From: CAIKMD01 sp963740675
GTDB taxonomy: Bacteria; Pseudomonadota; Alphaproteobacteria; ATCC43930; CGMCC-115725
Assembly: GCA_963740675.1 (NCBI GenBank)
Contig: CAVUFS010000001.1
Span: 124,001 to 188,000, forward strand
Length of the DNA stretch: 64,000 nt
Direction: 5' to 3'
A model generated the notes under the pieces. The model made no database searches. It was not told the origin of the DNA and saw nothing but the letters and a program-made list of their open reading frames with translations. Shown here piece by piece: positions 62,586 through 64,000 of this stretch (its first letter is position 1; each line of letters opens with the position of its first letter). The position numbers and the translations under genes are program-made.

Positions 62586-63611
62586 TTAAAGGCGCGGCTT
62601 GACCTTGTCGAGCTTGAAGAGCTTGCGTGCATTGTCCTCGAAGATCGCTTTCTGGTCCGCCGCGGAAAGCCAATCGAAGCCTTTGATCATCGGCGCGATG
62701 TCGTCCATGTAGCGGCCGGTATCGGGATTGGTCGCCGAGCCGGTGCCGGGACATTCGGTCGCGAAGAGGCAGCGATCGACGCCGACTGTCTTGATCAACA
62801 GCTCCAGCGCCAGCGGCGTGTAGAGCGTGGTATCGAACCACAGGTTCTTCATCTTCTCGGAGAAGCGCTTGCCGCTGCCATGGCCGCGGAGGGTCGGCGC
62901 CTCGAACCGCCCGAGCTGATAGGGGATCGCGCCGCCGCCATGCGGGATGATGAATTTCAAGGTCGGGAAATCGTCGAAGACCTTGGAATTGAGGAGGCTG
63001 ACCGTGGTCAACGTTTCCTCGTTGATGAAGTGGGTCGAATAGCTGGTGCGCTCGGATTTGGAGCCGACGCCATGCAGCATCGCTGGCACGTCGAGCTCGA
63101 CCAGCTTTTCGTAGAGCGGATACCAATAGCGGTCGCCCATGCCCGGCGCTTCTTTGCCCGAATTCTCATACGGGTCGGAATTGACGAGGCAGCCGACGAA
63201 GCCGAGCTCTTTGACGCAGCGCTCGAGCTCAGGCAGGACGATGTTGATCGGCTCGCCCGCGACTTGCGGCAGCATCAACACGCCGGCGAAGCGGTCGGGA
63301 TAGAGCTTCACCGCGCGATGGATGATGTTGTGGCATTCCTCGTGGAACCATTGGACGATCTTGGCTGGTCGCTCGCTATGCATCATCTGGAACGGGCGCG
63401 GCGAGATGAGCTGGAAATCGGTGCCGTGCTTATCGAGGAGATCGACATGTCCAGCGCCGAAGGTCTCCTTTGCGCGATAGGATTCGCGGATCTGGTCGTC
63501 GCTGACCGTGACCTTGCCGCGGCCATGCGCGCCGCGGCCGGCGAGCTGGACGGCTTTGTAGGCCCAGAGCTCGGCTGGCGCGCTCATATGGCCGTGTACG
63601 TCGATGATCAT
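62586..63611 (-). CDS. LigJ-like amidohydrolase (4-oxalomesaconate hydratase-related)
   Basis: 341 residues, the size of LigJ. Amidohydrolase-2 fold with IDVHGHMSAPAEL (metal pair), MLHGVGSKSE, FIIPHGGGAIPYQLGRFEAP and FATECPGTGSATNPDTGRYM, the last being characteristic of 4-oxalomesaconate hydratase-type proteins. LigJ hydrates a protocatechuate 4,5-cleavage product. It is a paralog of the gene at 31565 but complete at its C-terminus (NARKLFKL). It lies 23 nt after the partial decarboxylase-like gene. Confidence 0.85.
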   Translation of the reverse strand: MIIDVHGHMSAPAELWAYKAVQLAGRGAHGRGKVTVSDDQIRESYRAKETFGAGHVDLLDKHGTDFQLISPRPFQMMHSERPAKIVQWFHEECHNIIHRAVKLYPDRFAGVLMLPQVAGEPINIVLPELERCVKELGFVGCLVNSDPYENSGKEAPGMGDRYWYPLYEKLVELDVPAMLHGVGSKSERTSYSTHFINEETLTTVSLLNSKVFDDFPTLKFIIPHGGGAIPYQLGRFEAPTLRGHGSGKRFSEKMKNLWFDTTLYTPLALELLIKTVGVDRCLFATECPGTGSATNPDTGRYMDDIAPMIKGFDWLSAADQKAIFEDNARKLFKLDKVKPRL

Positions 63612-63634
63612 GTGGATCCTCCCTTTTTAGTCGG

Positions 63635-64000
63635 TCAGAAATCGTATTTGATTTCGTGCAGCTTCGGCAGCGGCAGCTCGAGCTGGAACGCCTCTTTCGG
63701 GAAAAGGTCTTCGAGCTGGGGCCGCGGCCCGTCGAGCACCTGGTCATGCACGAAGCCGACCAGCGTGTCGTAATTGCGCTTGTTGAGATCGCTCAGCCCG
63801 TATTGCCACGGATCGTCGCCGAGCATCGCGCGCTCTTCTTCCCAATAGGTGCGCCAGAAGGCGAGGGGCACGTTGCGCGGATTGGCGACGCGCTTCATGG
63901 CAAGCTGCTTTGCCTCTTCGAAGGCGAGGGTTAGGCTCTCGACCACCCAGGGATATTTTTCGACGATCTCGGTCGGCACCGTCGTCACATGCATGATCGG
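63635..64000 (-). CDS. 4,5-dihydroxyphthalate decarboxylase-like protein, partial
   Basis: The C-terminal 120 or so residues; the 5' part lies beyond the window, and the frame is open to the edge, so the ATG at 63994 is internal. MHVTTVPTEIVEKYPWVVES, then FEEAKQLAMKRV, DDPWQYGLSDLNKRNYDTLV and a final LEDLFPKEAF match the end of 4,5-dihydroxyphthalate decarboxylase-like proteins, which share the periplasmic-binding fold. True decarboxylases turn 4,5-dihydroxyphthalate into protocatechuate; many relatives are binding proteins. It is transcribed ahead of the LigJ-like gene. Confidence 0.68.
   Translation of the reverse strand, partial: PIMHVTTVPTEIVEKYPWVVESLTLAFEEAKQLAMKRVANPRNVPLAFWRTYWEEERAMLGDDPWQYGLSDLNKRNYDTLVGFVHDQVLDGPRPQLEDLFPKEAFQLELPLPKLHEIKYDF

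Noticed and set aside
61950..63773. 607-codon plus-strand frame opposite the quinone reductase and LigJ-like genes
   Set aside because: It spans two well-supported minus-strand genes and their spacer, so it is a stop-free shadow.
1..64000. tRNA, rRNA, CRISPR, prophage or transposase genes
   Set aside because: I looked for cloverleaf-like arms, regular direct repeats, integrase and transposase motifs and found none that hold up by eye.

Overview
The window is a GC-rich chromosomal stretch from an alphaproteobacterium, most likely of Hyphomicrobiales (Rhizobiales) type. Pointers are a FixJ-like regulator, SapC-family proteins, a C93 transglutaminase-like protease, an MHYT hybrid kinase, DctP/HyuAB-type catabolic genes and dispersed palindromic repeats of the kind common in that group. 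I see no rRNA, tRNA, CRISPR array, prophage or insertion sequence. The assignment rests on gene content only.

Layout. 0.1-11.2 kb: mixed housekeeping and stress genes, including two small Cys-motif exported proteins, a decayed protease locus, an AraC regulator, an esterase, a large winged-helix/NB-ARC/TPR regulator, a FixJ-like regulator, msrA, DUF4331, a PPC-domain protein and an mgtC with a 5' frameshift. 11.4-17.8 kb: a Tat-exported amidohydrolase diverging from a two-gene phosphorelay (MHYT-PAS hybrid kinase with HPt, then a REC-kinase). 17.9-23.9 kb: a TPR protein with two SapC proteins, an ABC binding protein, an oxidoreductase, a lipoprotein and a C93 protease. 24.1-31.4 kb: an iron-type ABC permease and binding protein (no ATPase), then VOC, dienelactone hydrolase, alcohol dehydrogenase, an NMT1-like binding protein and RidA, with several palindromic repeats.

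31.6-43.1 kb is the most distinctive region. A tightly packed minus-strand cluster holds a MetE-like protein, a LysR regulator, an extradiol dioxygenase (LigB family), HyuA, HyuB, a TRAP binding protein, a Rieske oxygenase and a second TRAP binding protein. A 23-bp perfect-arm palindrome lies between lysR and the ligB-like gene. I infer a LysR-controlled catabolic operon for a ring compound, possibly with an amide, lactam or methoxy group. 43.1-52.1 kb: a sensor kinase with a single-domain receiver, a siderophore-interacting protein, DUF3500, a HAD phosphatase and a GH15 glucoamylase.

52.1-61.4 kb: a coenzyme F420 locus. cofE, cofD, cofC and fbiC overlap or abut and run into an F420-type (LLM class) oxidoreductase, a fumarylacetoacetate-hydrolase-family enzyme and an exported heme/propeller protein. 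An F420:NADPH-reductase-like gene diverges from cofE. fbiC is interrupted by a one-base insertion. 61.5-64 kb: a quinone-reductase-like enzyme, a LigJ-like amidohydrolase and the 3' part of a 4,5-dihydroxyphthalate-decarboxylase-like gene cut by the window edge.

Two themes recur. Several solute-binding proteins lack their membrane partners. Four otherwise intact genes (mgtC, second sapC, a LigJ-like amidohydrolase, fbiC) each carry a single small lesion, which points either to indel or substitution errors in the assembly or to recent decay.
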